Shown here one piece after another: positions 17,214 to 27,353 of a stretch of 48,681 bases of DNA (the stretch's first letter is position 1; each line of letters starts with the position of its first letter). Source of the stretch: Actinomycetes bacterium (GTDB lineage Bacteria > Actinomycetota > Acidimicrobiia > Acidimicrobiales > JABEUL01); the NCBI GenBank assembly GCA_021777355.1, contig JAJYDO010000009.1, positions 1 to 48,681 on the forward strand, given 5' to 3'. The notes beneath the pieces are model-generated. The model was not told the DNA's origin, searched no databases, and saw only the letters and a program-made list of their open reading frames with translations. Made by a program: the position numbers and the translations under genes.

Positions 17214-17966
17214 TTGCACATTCTATAAGCGGCATTGGAAATGCAAGCAACTGATTTTGGATTTCTTAAGCGAATTCTATAAAGAACTTTTAGCTTGAAC
17301 TAGGGCACCAATTTGGGCTGATCCTTGCTTAAGGCGCAAGTGCTCTTCACATCAGTAATTAAATAAACCGAGGCAGGTGGAGTTGAAAAGCACAAAGTAG
17401 CTGCCGCATTAGTGATTTGGAATTGACAATAGGGAGTGTAGCTTTCAATTTAAGTGGAATGGAGAGCGAATGCTCAGTCTTGTTATTTTACCAAATTGGA
17501 AATAACACGGATGTTAGAAAACTCTTAAAACAGTTCACGAGATGGACCATTGATATTCGTTGAGTGTTTATATTTAGCCGTTAAGCTAATTTATCAAGAT
17601 AGGATCAAGCCCACAAAGACGCATTATCGCAGGCCATCTAGCAGAAAAATTACCTGCTAATTCTTCTTGGGTTTCAAGCATTGCTTAGTACACTCGATAT
17701 TTTCAATTTTTGACTCTATATTGGAAGCCAGCCCTAAAGTTTCCCAAGTTTAGAACTTCAGATGCTCAAAGCGCCAACTCTTTCGATTTCATAAGTGTGG
17801 ATGAGGACGTCCAATTTGATTGAATTGAGGATGATTTAATGCCGGAGAAATACTGGTCCACGTTTTGGCTCAAATTGGTGGAATTGGGATAATTTAGGCA
17901 TTTATGGCCAACTAATTGCGCTGGTAGTGAAATTAGTTTAATATTGAGCTATACGGAGGCTCACAT
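17214..17966. other. About 750-bp intergenic region between alk operon and sulfatase
   Basis: No ORF with protein-like composition is visible on either strand. A weak inverted repeat (TTAGC/GCTAA) lies near 17576-17592, and no strong terminator follows the TetR gene. The only clear signal is the GGAGG at 17955-17959, which belongs to the sulfatase. The stretch could hold a small RNA, but nothing in the primary sequence proves it. Confidence 0.35.
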
Positions 17967-19550
17967 ATGAAAAGGAACATTCTATTTATCACTACAGACC
18001 AGCAGAGATTCGATTCAATCGGTTGCAATGGAAACGAGGTTGTAAATACGCCGAATATTGATTATTTAGCAGCACATGGCATCAATTACACAAGGGCCTA
18101 CAATCAAAATACAGTTTGCATGCCGGCTAGATCCTCCATGCTTACTGGCCAATATCCCAGAACCCATGGAGTCATCGCCAACGGAATTCCGCTTCCCCTG
18201 GATGCACCTAGTGTCGCAAAGTATTTATCTGAAAGAGCGGGCTATGCAACCGCCCTGATCGGAAAGGCGCATTTTGAGCCGGGAATGGACATAAAGGGAA
18301 TTTACCAAGAATCAATTCGCTCCAGGAGAATGGACACAGGAAGTTTTCGCGGATTCGATTATTCAATACAGGCTATGCACGCAGCAGCTTGGAATGACTA
18401 TCCAATAAGCCATTATGGGAGATGGCTAAGAGAGAATCATCCAGAACATATGCACAGTTTTGCCGATCTCCTTGGGGCCAAACCAGGTGGAGATACCGGG
18501 GCTCCGGAAACAAAAAATAATCCCATTCCAACCGAGTGGTATCACACTGATTGGGTAGCAGACATGACGGTCAACTGGCTGGATTCGCTAAAGAGCGACA
18601 GGAACTGGTTCTGCTGGATGAGCTTCCCAGATCCTCATCACCCGTGGGATCCACCAAAAAACGAACTAAATCGGATTAATTGGAAAGATCTCGATCTTCC
18701 ACCGGGCCACCCCGGTTCGGATGAAAACATCCGCAAGGTTCTGGGGGCTAAACCCGCCCACTGGCTCGCATGGTATGAGGGAAAATGGTTTAACCAAGAA
18801 GGCGGTCCAGGAGGGTTTTCTCCGGGAGCACTGACGCGAGATCAAATACTTGAAATAAATGCCAAAGTCCATGTAATGAATGAATTAATTGATGAAGCAT
18901 GTGGAAAAGTCATTAAAAAAATCAAGGAGCTTGGCCAATTTGAAAACACCGATATATTTTTCACAACCGATCATGGAGAGTTGCAAGGTGACTACGGATT
19001 TATTTTCAAAGGCCCTTTCCACGTCGATTCGCTAATGAGACTTCCCTTTATTTGGAAACCAGCGCCGGTAGCCGGAATTACACCCGCGGTAGTTAACAAT
19101 CCCGTCGAACAGATTGACTTAGTTCCAACTTTTTGCAAGATCGCAGAAATTGAAATACCCGAGTGGGCACAAGGACTTGAACTGCCGGTTGAAAATGGAA
19201 TAGGCCGCGAACGCGCCTTGTGCGAATGGGACAGTCAGTTTCCAGGTTTTGGAATGCATCTGAGAACCATTTTCCGTGATGGCTGGCTATTAACCAAATA
19301 TCTCGAGAGCACCGATGGCGTTCCAAACGGGCTTGAAGAACTATGGGGCGATAACGTATTGAATAAATGTGGAATTCACTACGATGGCACCGAAGGTGAA
19401 TTTTATAACGTGGAGCAAGATCCCCACCAATTCGAGAATCTTTGGTCTGACCCAGAGTACGCAAGCATAAAAAACGACCTAATTGCTGATCTTTTTGATT
19501 CTTTGGTTGACCCAAGAGTAACCCCGTTGAAAGTCGAAGCCCCCGCTTAG
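17967..19550 (+). CDS. Formylglycine-dependent sulfatase (arylsulfatase/choline-sulfatase family)
   Basis: 527 residues, alkaline-phosphatase-fold sulfatase. The catalytic signature C51-M-P-A-R55, followed by SSMLTGQYPRTHGV, is a CxPxR motif in which the cysteine is oxidised to formylglycine. Metal ligands include Asp11/Gln12 in TTDQQR and Asp335/His336 in TTDHGE. There is no signal peptide, so it is probably cytoplasmic. A GGAGG at 17955-17959, 7 nt before the ATG, fixes the start. The substrate is unknown. It needs a formylglycine-generating enzyme, which is not in this window. It ends 2 bp from the convergent AftD-like gene. Confidence 0.9.
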   Translation: MKRNILFITTDQQRFDSIGCNGNEVVNTPNIDYLAAHGINYTRAYNQNTVCMPARSSMLTGQYPRTHGVIANGIPLPLDAPSVAKYLSERAGYATALIGKAHFEPGMDIKGIYQESIRSRRMDTGSFRGFDYSIQAMHAAAWNDYPISHYGRWLRENHPEHMHSFADLLGAKPGGDTGAPETKNNPIPTEWYHTDWVADMTVNWLDSLKSDRNWFCWMSFPDPHHPWDPPKNELNRINWKDLDLPPGHPGSDENIRKVLGAKPAHWLAWYEGKWFNQEGGPGGFSPGALTRDQILEINAKVHVMNELIDEACGKVIKKIKELGQFENTDIFFTTDHGELQGDYGFIFKGPFHVDSLMRLPFIWKPAPVAGITPAVVNNPVEQIDLVPTFCKIAEIEIPEWAQGLELPVENGIGRERALCEWDSQFPGFGMHLRTIFRDGWLLTKYLESTDGVPNGLEELWGDNVLNKCGIHYDGTEGEFYNVEQDPHQFENLWSDPEYASIKNDLIADLFDSLVDPRVTPLKVEAPA

Positions 19551-19552
19551 CA

Positions 19553-22500
19553 TCATCGCTCGCTTATTTCTTCCTGAGTTTGCGCTTCGGGAATTCTTGG
19601 AGAATCAGGTTGAGACCTAAGTTTTTTACGTCGAGTGGCTGCTGCCATTGAGTCTGCGAAAAGAAGAAGTACTCCTATCCAAATCCAGTTGGCTTGGGGG
19701 TTAAATGTGTTGGGCCAACCGGCACCAAACGTGTGTGGATGTGTAGCTTGCGTGTATGTTATAGATGCCCCGGCCGCAATAATAAAAGCTACCGATCCAA
19801 TATTGGTAATCCAACGAAGCCATTTGACCTCCATCACTAAGAATGTTGCAATAGCCACGATCACACCTAGCTTAGGAAGGTAAAAGAAGCCGGCAACACT
19901 TCCTGTCAGAAGAGATACCGGTATTGCCACCAATAGAGAAGTTCTGAAGTTGTGGCCAAATAATGGCAGTTGCAATTTGGGCACAGATTGTGAAAAAGTC
20001 TCTTCGACAGTTCTAGTTGCAACCATCGTTCCGTTTTTCCATTTGAACCTGGATTTGCCGTGCTTTCTTTTCCTTCTTGATTTCGCTCTTCGTCTCAATG
20101 GAATAAAAGCAAATATGGAGCACAAACCTATTGCGCCTGCCGAAGTAATAAGCGACACATCAATGACATGTTGCGGAGTAAAAGTCAGAGTGACGTCTAT
20201 AGTGTGGACTCCGGGCGGTGGATTTATAAGCCATCCATTTGCATATCCATCAATCAAGTTTGACTTTGCACCGTTTAGATCTGAATATTTCTTCCCATCA
20301 ATTGTGCCATAAGCTTGCCACCCCGAATCCTGACTTTCACCCAAGACTAGCCAAACTGGGCCTCCGGTGGTTTGAATCGAGACTTTTACGTTGGTGGCAT
20401 TCTCGGAAAGTATCCTGATGTGCGATGATGGCTCGGGGCTAGGCGCTCTTTGGACATACCCGTCGCTCGTTAACGGCTCAGAAGCGCCGCCTGCAGCAGA
20501 ATCTAGAACAAGTTCATTTATGTCAAAACCAAAGTCTTTCCCAATGGATGTCTCAAGTAAATGACTTCCTTTGGAAATAGTTACGCCGTTAGCATTCGGA
20601 CCACAACCAACAACTCCTAAATTTCTTCCGGAAAGTGCATCTTGTGTGGTTCCGGTAATCTTGACCCAAACAGGAGAGCCATCTAAAGTAAGCAGGTCCG
20701 GTCGGCAGACATTCGGCATTTGGGCCGGCAGGTTTGGGATATTCACACCTGGGATATCAAATTCTATTATCCCTACAGGAAGCACTACCGGCTCTAAGGT
20801 GTAGTAGTCGGGAGTAGTTGCAGGTCTAATTGACTGAATGGTTAACCTTATTTCTCTCCCGGAAAGCCGAGCAAAGGATAAATTTAAAACTAAATCATTT
20901 CCAACTACACTTCTTGGAAGGTTTTTCGGCAAAAAGATTGTCCGCATTCCCTGCTCGGTTGAGATAGTAACAGATTCGGGAATTGAGTGGTGGCCGTCGG
21001 CAAGAATCTGCAACTGTACTTGGTCCATTGTCACCGGAGTTGGCGTATCAACTTCGATCCAGGCGCCCAGTTGTCCGCCTATCCCAAGTCCGGGCTCCCA
21101 CGCAGTTTCAGGATTGCCATCAAATGCAGCTGCCGCATCTGCACCCGGATCTCCGGGAAGTCTTCCTATGGATCTCGCAACAGGTTGGAGTCCCGGAGGG
21201 TTAGGAGATCTGCCGGTAAGTATGTCTATTGTTTGGTCGGGTAGTTCGGAGGAGAGAGTTGCGTTTCCCGAGATTGAGAAAGTTCTAGTTGCGGGCAGTG
21301 AAACTTGCCGGTTCATGTTTATCTCCGGGCTAGTCCTTGGGGGGAAATTGCTGGTTCTTTGGCGAGAGTAAATCAGGAGCAATCTGTGTGATTGGGATGA
21401 AGTACCAAGGCTTGACAACAGATCGGTAGGGGGACGAGCCACTACTGTAACAGTCTTGTTAGCTATCCGAACTTCGGCAAAACCGATATCGCCTATTGGA
21501 TTAGGTACTATATTGTGCAAACCGGTGACAGTTATAGTGACTGATGAAAACGTTCGTGTAGGAAACGTGATTGTTTGGCCCAATCGCGTTAAGGAGGAAG
21601 CCCCAAGCGAGGCCACTATGGAAGATTTATCATCAAAAGTTAATTTGACTTGGTCAATCCACCTGTCCGGCAAAACAAAAAGCGGTTGTTGAAGATTGAT
21701 AGTGCCAGTTGTGACCGGGGAATCAAACTGGATTTTCAGCCATTGTCCAATAGGGTCTATAAAGCCACCCGTTAACCATAACGTATCGGGGTTCCCATCC
21801 ATTGCATTAGTCGGTTGGTCTTCAGGCGTAAGTCCTATTGGATTTCCAAAAGAGGAAGCAGTTATTAGTTTGACGCCCTTTTGAAGGGCAACGGTTTGAG
21901 TAGCGGTACCCGTTGACGGGAAAAGCTCGAGAGCCGCATATGAAGGATTATTGCTCGTTAATGGCTCGGTTGCAGTTTGGGTATATCCGATAGAGTCTCT
22001 GATTGTACCCCATTCCCGTAGTTCTCTCCTGTTAGTATCTGTCACTACGAGTGTGGAATCCGGAGTAACAACGCTTTGCAATTTAGAAGGCGACCCGGCG
22101 TAACTTCCACTATAAAGAATCGTCGGATTCCCATCAAGAAGGCCCGAGTTTGCAGCAGCCACAATTCCGGAACCTCCCCCATCAATTATTACCGGAGCAC
22201 TAGGCGACTCCAGCCTGACTATGGGCCTTGCATTAGGAACCGGAAAATCAGTCAAAGGGTTTGGCCAAGGCGTCGAATCGGGCAAAGAAAGAGTTTGCTC
22301 ATTCCATAGGGGCAAACCATGGGTCGGATAGTTTGGAATCGGTTGTCCAAATCCAATTGGACTACTAAGTCCCGTCGGAGTCGGGCTAAACCACGACATT
22401 ACATTTTTAGGCGGGGGAAGGTTATAGTGCTCATAGGCAATATCAGATGTAATCAAAATATCTCCGGCGCTCATCAGCCTTGCAACTGCTGAAACGCCTC

Positions 22501-24106
22501 TGGGATTTAAAGTAGACAACTGGACAGTATTATCAAAAGCATCCAGTAAATCTACCGAAGCAGTAGAGCCCATAGGGACTTGCCTTCGTTCAATTACGGG
22601 TCTATTTATAAGTCCGGGCAGTATCGGGTCAGTTGTAGTACCAAATCTGTAGGTCTCAAAATCCTGACCGGGAAGCTGCATGACTCTGGTAGAGTCGCCC
22701 TTTGACGACAGGTAGTTTGCAGCTTGATACCAGTAATTTGGAATGTCATTTCTTGCAGCTACTGCCGGCACGTACTGACCGTTAAAAAGCGCAGGCTGAT
22801 TTGCTATGGCTGCACCGGAGATAACTGCCGCAACAGCGATTCCCAGAAACTTCCATTTTCTGGAAATCGCATCTATGCCTCCGCCAAGGAGCATCGCAAT
22901 TCCTAAAACTATTAGAGGAGTAGCTCGATCTGTGGAGCGAAGCGCTAGTCCGGCTTCGCTCGACGAGATAAAGCGGCTAAATAGAGTTCCAAAAGGAGTG
23001 GAACTCCCATACGGGTGGGCTCCAACGCTTAGAATTGTGCCCACGAGTATTAAAAGAATAAAGTAGGTCCTTGATCGCCATCGAATAATTGCTGCAGACA
23101 CAAACCCAAGCGCTGGAATTCCAAAAGATAAACCAACCAGCCAGGCCCAACTTTGATAAGGAATGGAAGCAGGAAGAATCGAGCCGTAAGAGTCCGAACT
23201 GTAAAAATACCAATAACCTAAACCACGAAGCGATTCCGCTGCAGATGAAGTGGATGCTATCGCCTGCTCTGTTTCGGTGTATTTCAAAATATTTAAGCCG
23301 TACTTAGCTTCCGCCCAAAGGCCAGCTATCCACCAAAGTGAAACTGCGACGGAAGCCACGCCAATTTTAATAAACGTGGATATAAATCTTGAAAGTCGAA
23401 TTTCTTTCGTAAAGAGTGCGAAAAACAACCAAAGTGCAGGAGCAAATCCTATATATATCAAAGCAGTTGCATTAATAGAACTAGTCAGGGCGAGAGTGAC
23501 GCCAAAGCCGCCCACATACTTCCATCCGCCTTTTCTGGCAGCCTTGATGGTCAGACCTAGCATCCAGCCCAGTCCTGACCACGGAGCCAGTAGCGCCGAG
23601 GCAAATTCGACGTATTGCAATACATATGGAGACAACATAAACACCAAGCCGGCCGCAAGCGAGGCCTGGCCACTTAAATTAAGCGTTCTACATAGATAAG
23701 CAATTCCAGTCGCAGCACCGAATAGTAAAGAGCCAACCCACAATCTTTGTGCAACCCAAACAGGAATATCAAAATGTGCAAATACGCTATACCATGGCCC
23801 CATTGGAAATAGGTACCCAATATTTTGGTGGGTAACGGATCCAAGGTCAGTATTAGGCATCCAAATTGAAGCAACTCTTTGGGTGTACTGACTTGGATTT
23901 ATATATAGGTATTGCTTGGTGTCAACTGAAATCCAACCGGGGCGAGTTAAGAGTTGCGGGATGTAGGCAACAGCGCCAAAAATGAGAGTAATTAGAGAAG
24001 TGGTACTAAATAGCGCGGCAAAAAGCCGAGATCTCGTCTTCTCGGGGACTTTTGTTGGCGCCGATTCGGAAGCTATCGGGTTAATGTCTTGAAACGCCCT
24101 AGTCAC
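19553..24106 (-). CDS. AftD-like alpha-(1->3)-arabinofuranosyltransferase family protein (DUF3367) with discoidin-like domains
   Basis: 1517 residues. The N-terminal GT-C-like membrane region (about 30-470) contains about ten hydrophobic segments, with DTKQYLYINPSQYTQ and GYLFPMGPWYSVF in the first large loop. The extracytoplasmic half is beta-rich, with two F5/8-type C (discoidin) carbohydrate-binding-like modules (about 780-880 and 985-1110, e.g. AMDGNPDTLWLTG and AFDGNPETAWEPG). C-terminal hydrophobic segments lie at about 1345-1370 and 1415-1500. This layout matches mycobacterial AftD, which adds alpha-1,3-arabinofuranose branches to arabinogalactan. Whether this organism makes arabinan is unknown, so a different polysaccharide acceptor is possible. 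Large antisense ORFs inside it are shadows. Confidence 0.8.
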   Translation of the reverse strand: MTRAFQDINPIASESAPTKVPEKTRSRLFAALFSTTSLITLIFGAVAYIPQLLTRPGWISVDTKQYLYINPSQYTQRVASIWMPNTDLGSVTHQNIGYLFPMGPWYSVFAHFDIPVWVAQRLWVGSLLFGAATGIAYLCRTLNLSGQASLAAGLVFMLSPYVLQYVEFASALLAPWSGLGWMLGLTIKAARKGGWKYVGGFGVTLALTSSINATALIYIGFAPALWLFFALFTKEIRLSRFISTFIKIGVASVAVSLWWIAGLWAEAKYGLNILKYTETEQAIASTSSAAESLRGLGYWYFYSSDSYGSILPASIPYQSWAWLVGLSFGIPALGFVSAAIIRWRSRTYFILLILVGTILSVGAHPYGSSTPFGTLFSRFISSSEAGLALRSTDRATPLIVLGIAMLLGGGIDAISRKWKFLGIAVAAVISGAAIANQPALFNGQYVPAVAARNDIPNYWYQAANYLSSKGDSTRVMQLPGQDFETYRFGTTTDPILPGLINRPVIERRQVPMGSTASVDLLDAFDNTVQLSTLNPRGVSAVARLMSAGDILITSDIAYEHYNLPPPKNVMSWFSPTPTGLSSPIGFGQPIPNYPTHGLPLWNEQTLSLPDSTPWPNPLTDFPVPNARPIVRLESPSAPVIIDGGGSGIVAAANSGLLDGNPTILYSGSYAGSPSKLQSVVTPDSTLVVTDTNRRELREWGTIRDSIGYTQTATEPLTSNNPSYAALELFPSTGTATQTVALQKGVKLITASSFGNPIGLTPEDQPTNAMDGNPDTLWLTGGFIDPIGQWLKIQFDSPVTTGTINLQQPLFVLPDRWIDQVKLTFDDKSSIVASLGASSLTRLGQTITFPTRTFSSVTITVTGLHNIVPNPIGDIGFAEVRIANKTVTVVARPPTDLLSSLGTSSQSHRLLLIYSRQRTSNFPPRTSPEINMNRQVSLPATRTFSISGNATLSSELPDQTIDILTGRSPNPPGLQPVARSIGRLPGDPGADAAAAFDGNPETAWEPGLGIGGQLGAWIEVDTPTPVTMDQVQLQILADGHHSIPESVTISTEQGMRTIFLPKNLPRSVVGNDLVLNLSFARLSGREIRLTIQSIRPATTPDYYTLEPVVLPVGIIEFDIPGVNIPNLPAQMPNVCRPDLLTLDGSPVWVKITGTTQDALSGRNLGVVGCGPNANGVTISKGSHLLETSIGKDFGFDINELVLDSAAGGASEPLTSDGYVQRAPSPEPSSHIRILSENATNVKVSIQTTGGPVWLVLGESQDSGWQAYGTIDGKKYSDLNGAKSNLIDGYANGWLINPPPGVHTIDVTLTFTPQHVIDVSLITSAGAIGLCSIFAFIPLRRRAKSRRKRKHGKSRFKWKNGTMVATRTVEETFSQSVPKLQLPLFGHNFRTSLLVAIPVSLLTGSVAGFFYLPKLGVIVAIATFLVMEVKWLRWITNIGSVAFIIAAGASITYTQATHPHTFGAGWPNTFNPQANWIWIGVLLLFADSMAAATRRKKLRSQPDSPRIPEAQTQEEISER

Positions 24107-24232
24107 TTAATACAAGGTTACGCGTTCTACAATTGTTTCTCTTAACACCACCGAGAAACTAGCATTAAGCTGGAAAAATGACAAGTTTATGGAGAGACGA
24201 TGAGATATAAGGATTAAAAGTGAAATTTAGTC

Positions 24233-25321
24233 TCACGCATATTCGGCAACAGAGGCCAATAAACCATCTCTCCATTTAATTAAGTTCTCCGACTTTTCTT
24301 CGGCTGTCTTGCCAAAACGAACGATTACCATATCGAGCACCGGTACCACAAATATAAATTGACCTTCATACCCGCTTGCAAAAAAAGTTCCAAATTCGTC
24401 ATTGGCACACCACCAATGTTTAGAGTAAAGCCTTCCTGATTCTTCCTCTACTGAAAGTGGCGTCCTTGCTTGGTCAACCCAGGAAGACGGAACAATCTGC
24501 AAGCTGTCCCAAAATCCGCCTCTCAAATATAAGTATCCAAACTTTGCAGCATCCAGAGCCCTGAGATAAGCATAAGATGAAGCTATCCATGTCCCCTTCT
24601 CGTCAAATCCAAGTCGGCAATCTTTTATTCCAATAGGGTGAAACAAGCGAGAACTTATGAACTCTTCCAACCGGAGTCCGTGTCCTATCTTTGATGAAAC
24701 AATTGATGACACTATATTTGAGGTTCCACTTGAGTAGTTGAAATGGTCTCCGTGGAGAAATCTAAATGGTCTAGACATAGCATATGCAACTACGTCGTCT
24801 TTGCCCTGTCCAAATAACATTTCAATGACGTCAGATACCTCACTGTCGACGTATTCTTCCTTGAAATCCAGTCCATCCCTCATCTCAAGCAGGTCGTTTA
24901 AAGTAATTTTTGATCGAGGATCTTCGGGGTCATTCCACATCTCCACCAAGCGATTTTCAGTTAAATCAATAAATCCATCCTTTAACAAGATGCCGACCAA
25001 TGCATGAAGGATTGACTTAGCCATTGACCAAGAAAGGAGCTGGGTGCTGGAATTTACAACCTCGCCGCTCCCGTCAAAACTAGGTAGCTGCCCGCTATAG
25101 CGCTCAAAAACTAGCTCGCCGTCTTTGACAATAACTAGAGAATAGGTCTCGCCATATGAGTGGCTATCCTTAAAAAGCTCTTCAATGTGCGCTTTTGACT
25201 TGGCACCAAGCTTAGAAGTCCCCATTGGCCATCTAATAGTTGGCCACTCTAGATGTGGTGGCTGAGACCTAAGGGGTGGCAACAAAACCATTTGAGCGAA
25301 GCGATCGGAACTAGAGTTCAT
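24233..25321 (-). CDS. Serine hydrolase, class C beta-lactamase fold (6-aminohexanoate-dimer-hydrolase-like)
   Basis: 362 residues. The SxxK motif is Ser99-Met-Ala-Lys102 in LSWSMAKSILHALVG and the conserved tyrosine is Tyr196 in FNYSSGTSN. The gene belongs to the beta-lactamase/penicillin-binding-protein-like family that includes esterases and NylB-type amide hydrolases. No signal peptide is visible, arguing for a cytoplasmic esterase/amidase and against a secreted beta-lactamase. It lies upstream of the AftD-like gene on the same strand with a 126-bp gap. The substrate cannot be deduced. Confidence 0.86.
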   Translation of the reverse strand: MNSSSDRFAQMVLLPPLRSQPPHLEWPTIRWPMGTSKLGAKSKAHIEELFKDSHSYGETYSLVIVKDGELVFERYSGQLPSFDGSGEVVNSSTQLLSWSMAKSILHALVGILLKDGFIDLTENRLVEMWNDPEDPRSKITLNDLLEMRDGLDFKEEYVDSEVSDVIEMLFGQGKDDVVAYAMSRPFRFLHGDHFNYSSGTSNIVSSIVSSKIGHGLRLEEFISSRLFHPIGIKDCRLGFDEKGTWIASSYAYLRALDAAKFGYLYLRGGFWDSLQIVPSSWVDQARTPLSVEEESGRLYSKHWWCANDEFGTFFASGYEGQFIFVVPVLDMVIVRFGKTAEEKSENLIKWRDGLLASVAEYA

Positions 25322-25368
25322 TAGTACTACATATTAGGCGACAAGTCCAAAAGACGCCCGGAGTAATT

Positions 25369-26091
25369 TTAAAGTGCTACCGGCCAGCTAAAGTCATATT
25401 CCGTAAGACCTTGATATCCTTTAGATTTTTTCCATCTGTCAAAGTCATTAGCCCATTCACGGTGCCACTCCCTTTGCATTTCGAACAGCTTTTCAATCGT
25501 TAACTGTGCAATTTCTGGATATTTAAGAATTATTTGCTTTGTCAGAAGTAATGTTGCCAAAGTGTCGTCAAGAGCCTGGTGGAGCTCTCCTGTCGAAACA
25601 TTGTAGTAGAGACAGAGATCTGCAAGCTTCCTTGAACCTTTTCTGAACTTCTCAAACTTTCGATCCAAGATAAGCGGATCAATTAGGCTTTTCCATTCCA
25701 ATTTGGACACTCCAGCCATTTCGAAAATGCGCTCGGAAATTGTAACGTCAAAAGAAGCGTTCATTGCCACGATAGGAAGACCGTCGGCAATGGGCACGCT
25801 CAATAGCGAGTGGAGGCGCTTTGCCGCTTCTAATAGCACAACACCCTCAGCATCAATTTGAGCATCGGTAATTCTGTGAACCGATCGTGCGCCATCTGAT
25901 ATTGCAATTCCCGGTTTGACTAAAAAGACATCCTTGTCTATATTCCCGGATGGGTCGACTTTAACTACCGCAATCTGTACCGGCAAATCTACTCTCGGAT
26001 CTGCTCCAGTTGTTTCTAAGTCAAAGCCGAACCAGGGACCTTCAGTCCAATGCTCTGAGACACGAGGTGAATCACCTTCTAAGAATTGCAC
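25369..26091 (-). CDS. DnaQ-like 3'-5' exonuclease (DEDDh family)
   Basis: 240 residues. Catalytic residues are Asp24 and Glu26 (GFDLETTG), Asp115 (NASFD) and His171/Asp176 (HQALDDTLAT), the DEDDh set of the DNA polymerase III epsilon superfamily. A short C-terminal tail beyond the exonuclease domain ends with RWKKSKGYQGLTEYDF. No polymerase, helicase or GIY-YIG domain is attached, so it is a stand-alone exonuclease acting in DNA repair or RNA maturation. It is preceded by a small-protein gene 5 bp upstream on the same strand, probably one transcript. Confidence 0.9.
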   Translation of the reverse strand: MQFLEGDSPRVSEHWTEGPWFGFDLETTGADPRVDLPVQIAVVKVDPSGNIDKDVFLVKPGIAISDGARSVHRITDAQIDAEGVVLLEAAKRLHSLLSVPIADGLPIVAMNASFDVTISERIFEMAGVSKLEWKSLIDPLILDRKFEKFRKGSRKLADLCLYYNVSTGELHQALDDTLATLLLTKQIILKYPEIAQLTIEKLFEMQREWHREWANDFDRWKKSKGYQGLTEYDFSWPVAL

Positions 26092-26096
26092 TTTGG

Positions 26097-26327
26097 CTAG
26101 TTAAATTTATCGAGTTCGTCGAGGATCGCTTTATACTTAACGTCGAAATCGGGAACTTCAACTCCTTTGTATTTTGAATATTCAAGTTCACCCAAGTCAC
26201 GATAGAAACCATCTTTACGGCGTTTCTCCTGAGTATCGCTCAATTTTCCTTGAGCCGATGAAACACCTTCTTGCGCTTTAGCTGCTATCTGTGATGCTTG
26301 ATCGCGCATTTTGTCCATCAATCCCAT
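26097..26327 (-). CDS. Small actinobacterial coiled-coil protein (MGLMDK type)
   Basis: 76 residues. An amphipathic, Ala/Gln/Lys-rich N-terminal helix (MGLMDKMRDQASQIAAKAQE) is followed by a KLSDTQEKRRKDGFYRDLGELEYSKYKG stretch and an acidic C-terminus. Many actinomycetes encode a small protein of this pattern (MGLLDKxKxQA...), of unknown function. The start is set by GGAGGTG on the minus strand at 26332-26338, 4 nt before ATG 26327; 27 further codons are open upstream but lack an RBS. It lies 5 bp upstream of the exonuclease gene. Confidence 0.82.
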   Translation of the reverse strand: MGLMDKMRDQASQIAAKAQEGVSSAQGKLSDTQEKRRKDGFYRDLGELEYSKYKGVEVPDFDVKYKAILDELDKFN

Positions 26328-26331
26328 CTGG

Positions 26332-26338
26332 CACCTCC
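26332..26338 (-). promoter_or_regulatory. Ribosome-binding site fixing the small-protein start
   Basis: GGAGGTG on the minus strand, 4 nt upstream of the ATG at 26327, decides that start over the longer upstream frame. Confidence 0.75.
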
Positions 26339-26425
26339 GTTCAATCGCCGATTGGGAGATATTTTCCCTTTCGGAGTCCATATTACCTCGATTGTGTTGC
26401 GACCCCAATGTCGTAGGCTTATTTT

Positions 26426-27232
26426 GTGGAAATTACGACATGGATAGTAAATGCGTTTGCCGAGGGGCACTTCAGTGGCAATCAAGCAGGGGTATGTATT
26501 TTGAACTCTCCAATAAACGAGATTGCAATGCTGAACATTGCCAAAGACCTGGGATTTAGTGAAACCGCCTTCGCTGTGAGGACTGGTAAGGGAAATTCAT
26601 TTGATTTGAGATGGTTTACACCTGGTGAAGAGGTGGATTTGTGCGGCCATGCCACTTTAGGCGCGGCTTTCGTGATTTTCGAGCTAGGGCTAATTGAAGC
26701 GAGTCGTGTCGATTTTGAAACGAAAAGCGGGCTCATTAGTGTCGAGATAGATAATAACGGCTACTTGTCACTGACTTTAGAAAGAGAAGATCCACTTAGT
26801 TCAAATATGGATTTAGGGCAAGTATCTGAAATGTTGGGCGTCGAGGTCTTAGAACTTTTTGAAACCAAAAGAGATCTTTTTGCAGTTGTATCTGATTCTT
26901 CCGTTTTGAAAAGTATTAAACCGGATTTAGACCTGATAGCGGCTCTCCCCTTTAGAGCAGTAGTGGCGACGTGCGGTCCCTCAGCGGGAGTCAGCGACTA
27001 TTCTCTTCGTCTATTTGGGCCAAAAGTGTCCATTCCGGAGGATCCTGCAACAGGGTCTGTTCAAGCAGTTTTGGGCCCGTTTTGGAAGGCTCGTCTGGGC
27101 AAAGACGTTTTCGGAGCAACTCAGATGTCGCAGAGGGGTGGCAAGCTTCGAGTAAATGTTGTAGGTGACAAAGTTATTGTTCAGGGGAAAGTTGTTACTG
27201 TCATGAAAGGCTCTATTGAGCTCAAGGAGTAA
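26426..27232 (+). CDS. PhzF-family isomerase (phenazine biosynthesis-like)
   Basis: 268 residues of the diaminopimelate-epimerase-like PhzF fold. Conserved features are VNAFAEGHFSGNQAGV (8-22), the catalytic Glu46 in LGFSETAFAV, DLCGHATLGAA at about 71-81 and the second-half DPATGSVQAVLGPFW. Start is GTG at 26426, which gives the normal family N-terminus; no strong RBS is seen. PhzF proteins isomerise a phenazine precursor, but most homologues, including likely this one, lie outside phenazine clusters and have unknown substrates. The gene is divergent from the small coiled-coil protein with a 98-bp gap. Confidence 0.88.
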   Translation: MEITTWIVNAFAEGHFSGNQAGVCILNSPINEIAMLNIAKDLGFSETAFAVRTGKGNSFDLRWFTPGEEVDLCGHATLGAAFVIFELGLIEASRVDFETKSGLISVEIDNNGYLSLTLEREDPLSSNMDLGQVSEMLGVEVLELFETKRDLFAVVSDSSVLKSIKPDLDLIAALPFRAVVATCGPSAGVSDYSLRLFGPKVSIPEDPATGSVQAVLGPFWKARLGKDVFGATQMSQRGGKLRVNVVGDKVIVQGKVVTVMKGSIELKE

Positions 27233-27353
27233 GAACTTTAATATTGACAAGTTAGCCTTGGGGAGTATTTGTTTGCTTTAAAAGAACTCAAAGAAATTCG
27301 CGCTTTTAATCAGAAACGATCACTAACCTACATTCAAGTAGAAAGGAATGTAA

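Noticed and set aside
19093-19515. 140-codon minus frame within the sulfatase
   Set aside because: It lies antisense to well-conserved sulfatase sequence and has no recognisable features.
20838-21371. 177-codon frame antisense to the AftD-like gene
   Set aside because: It is a shadow of the coding strand in a long gene; low-complexity Ser/Pro composition and no RBS.
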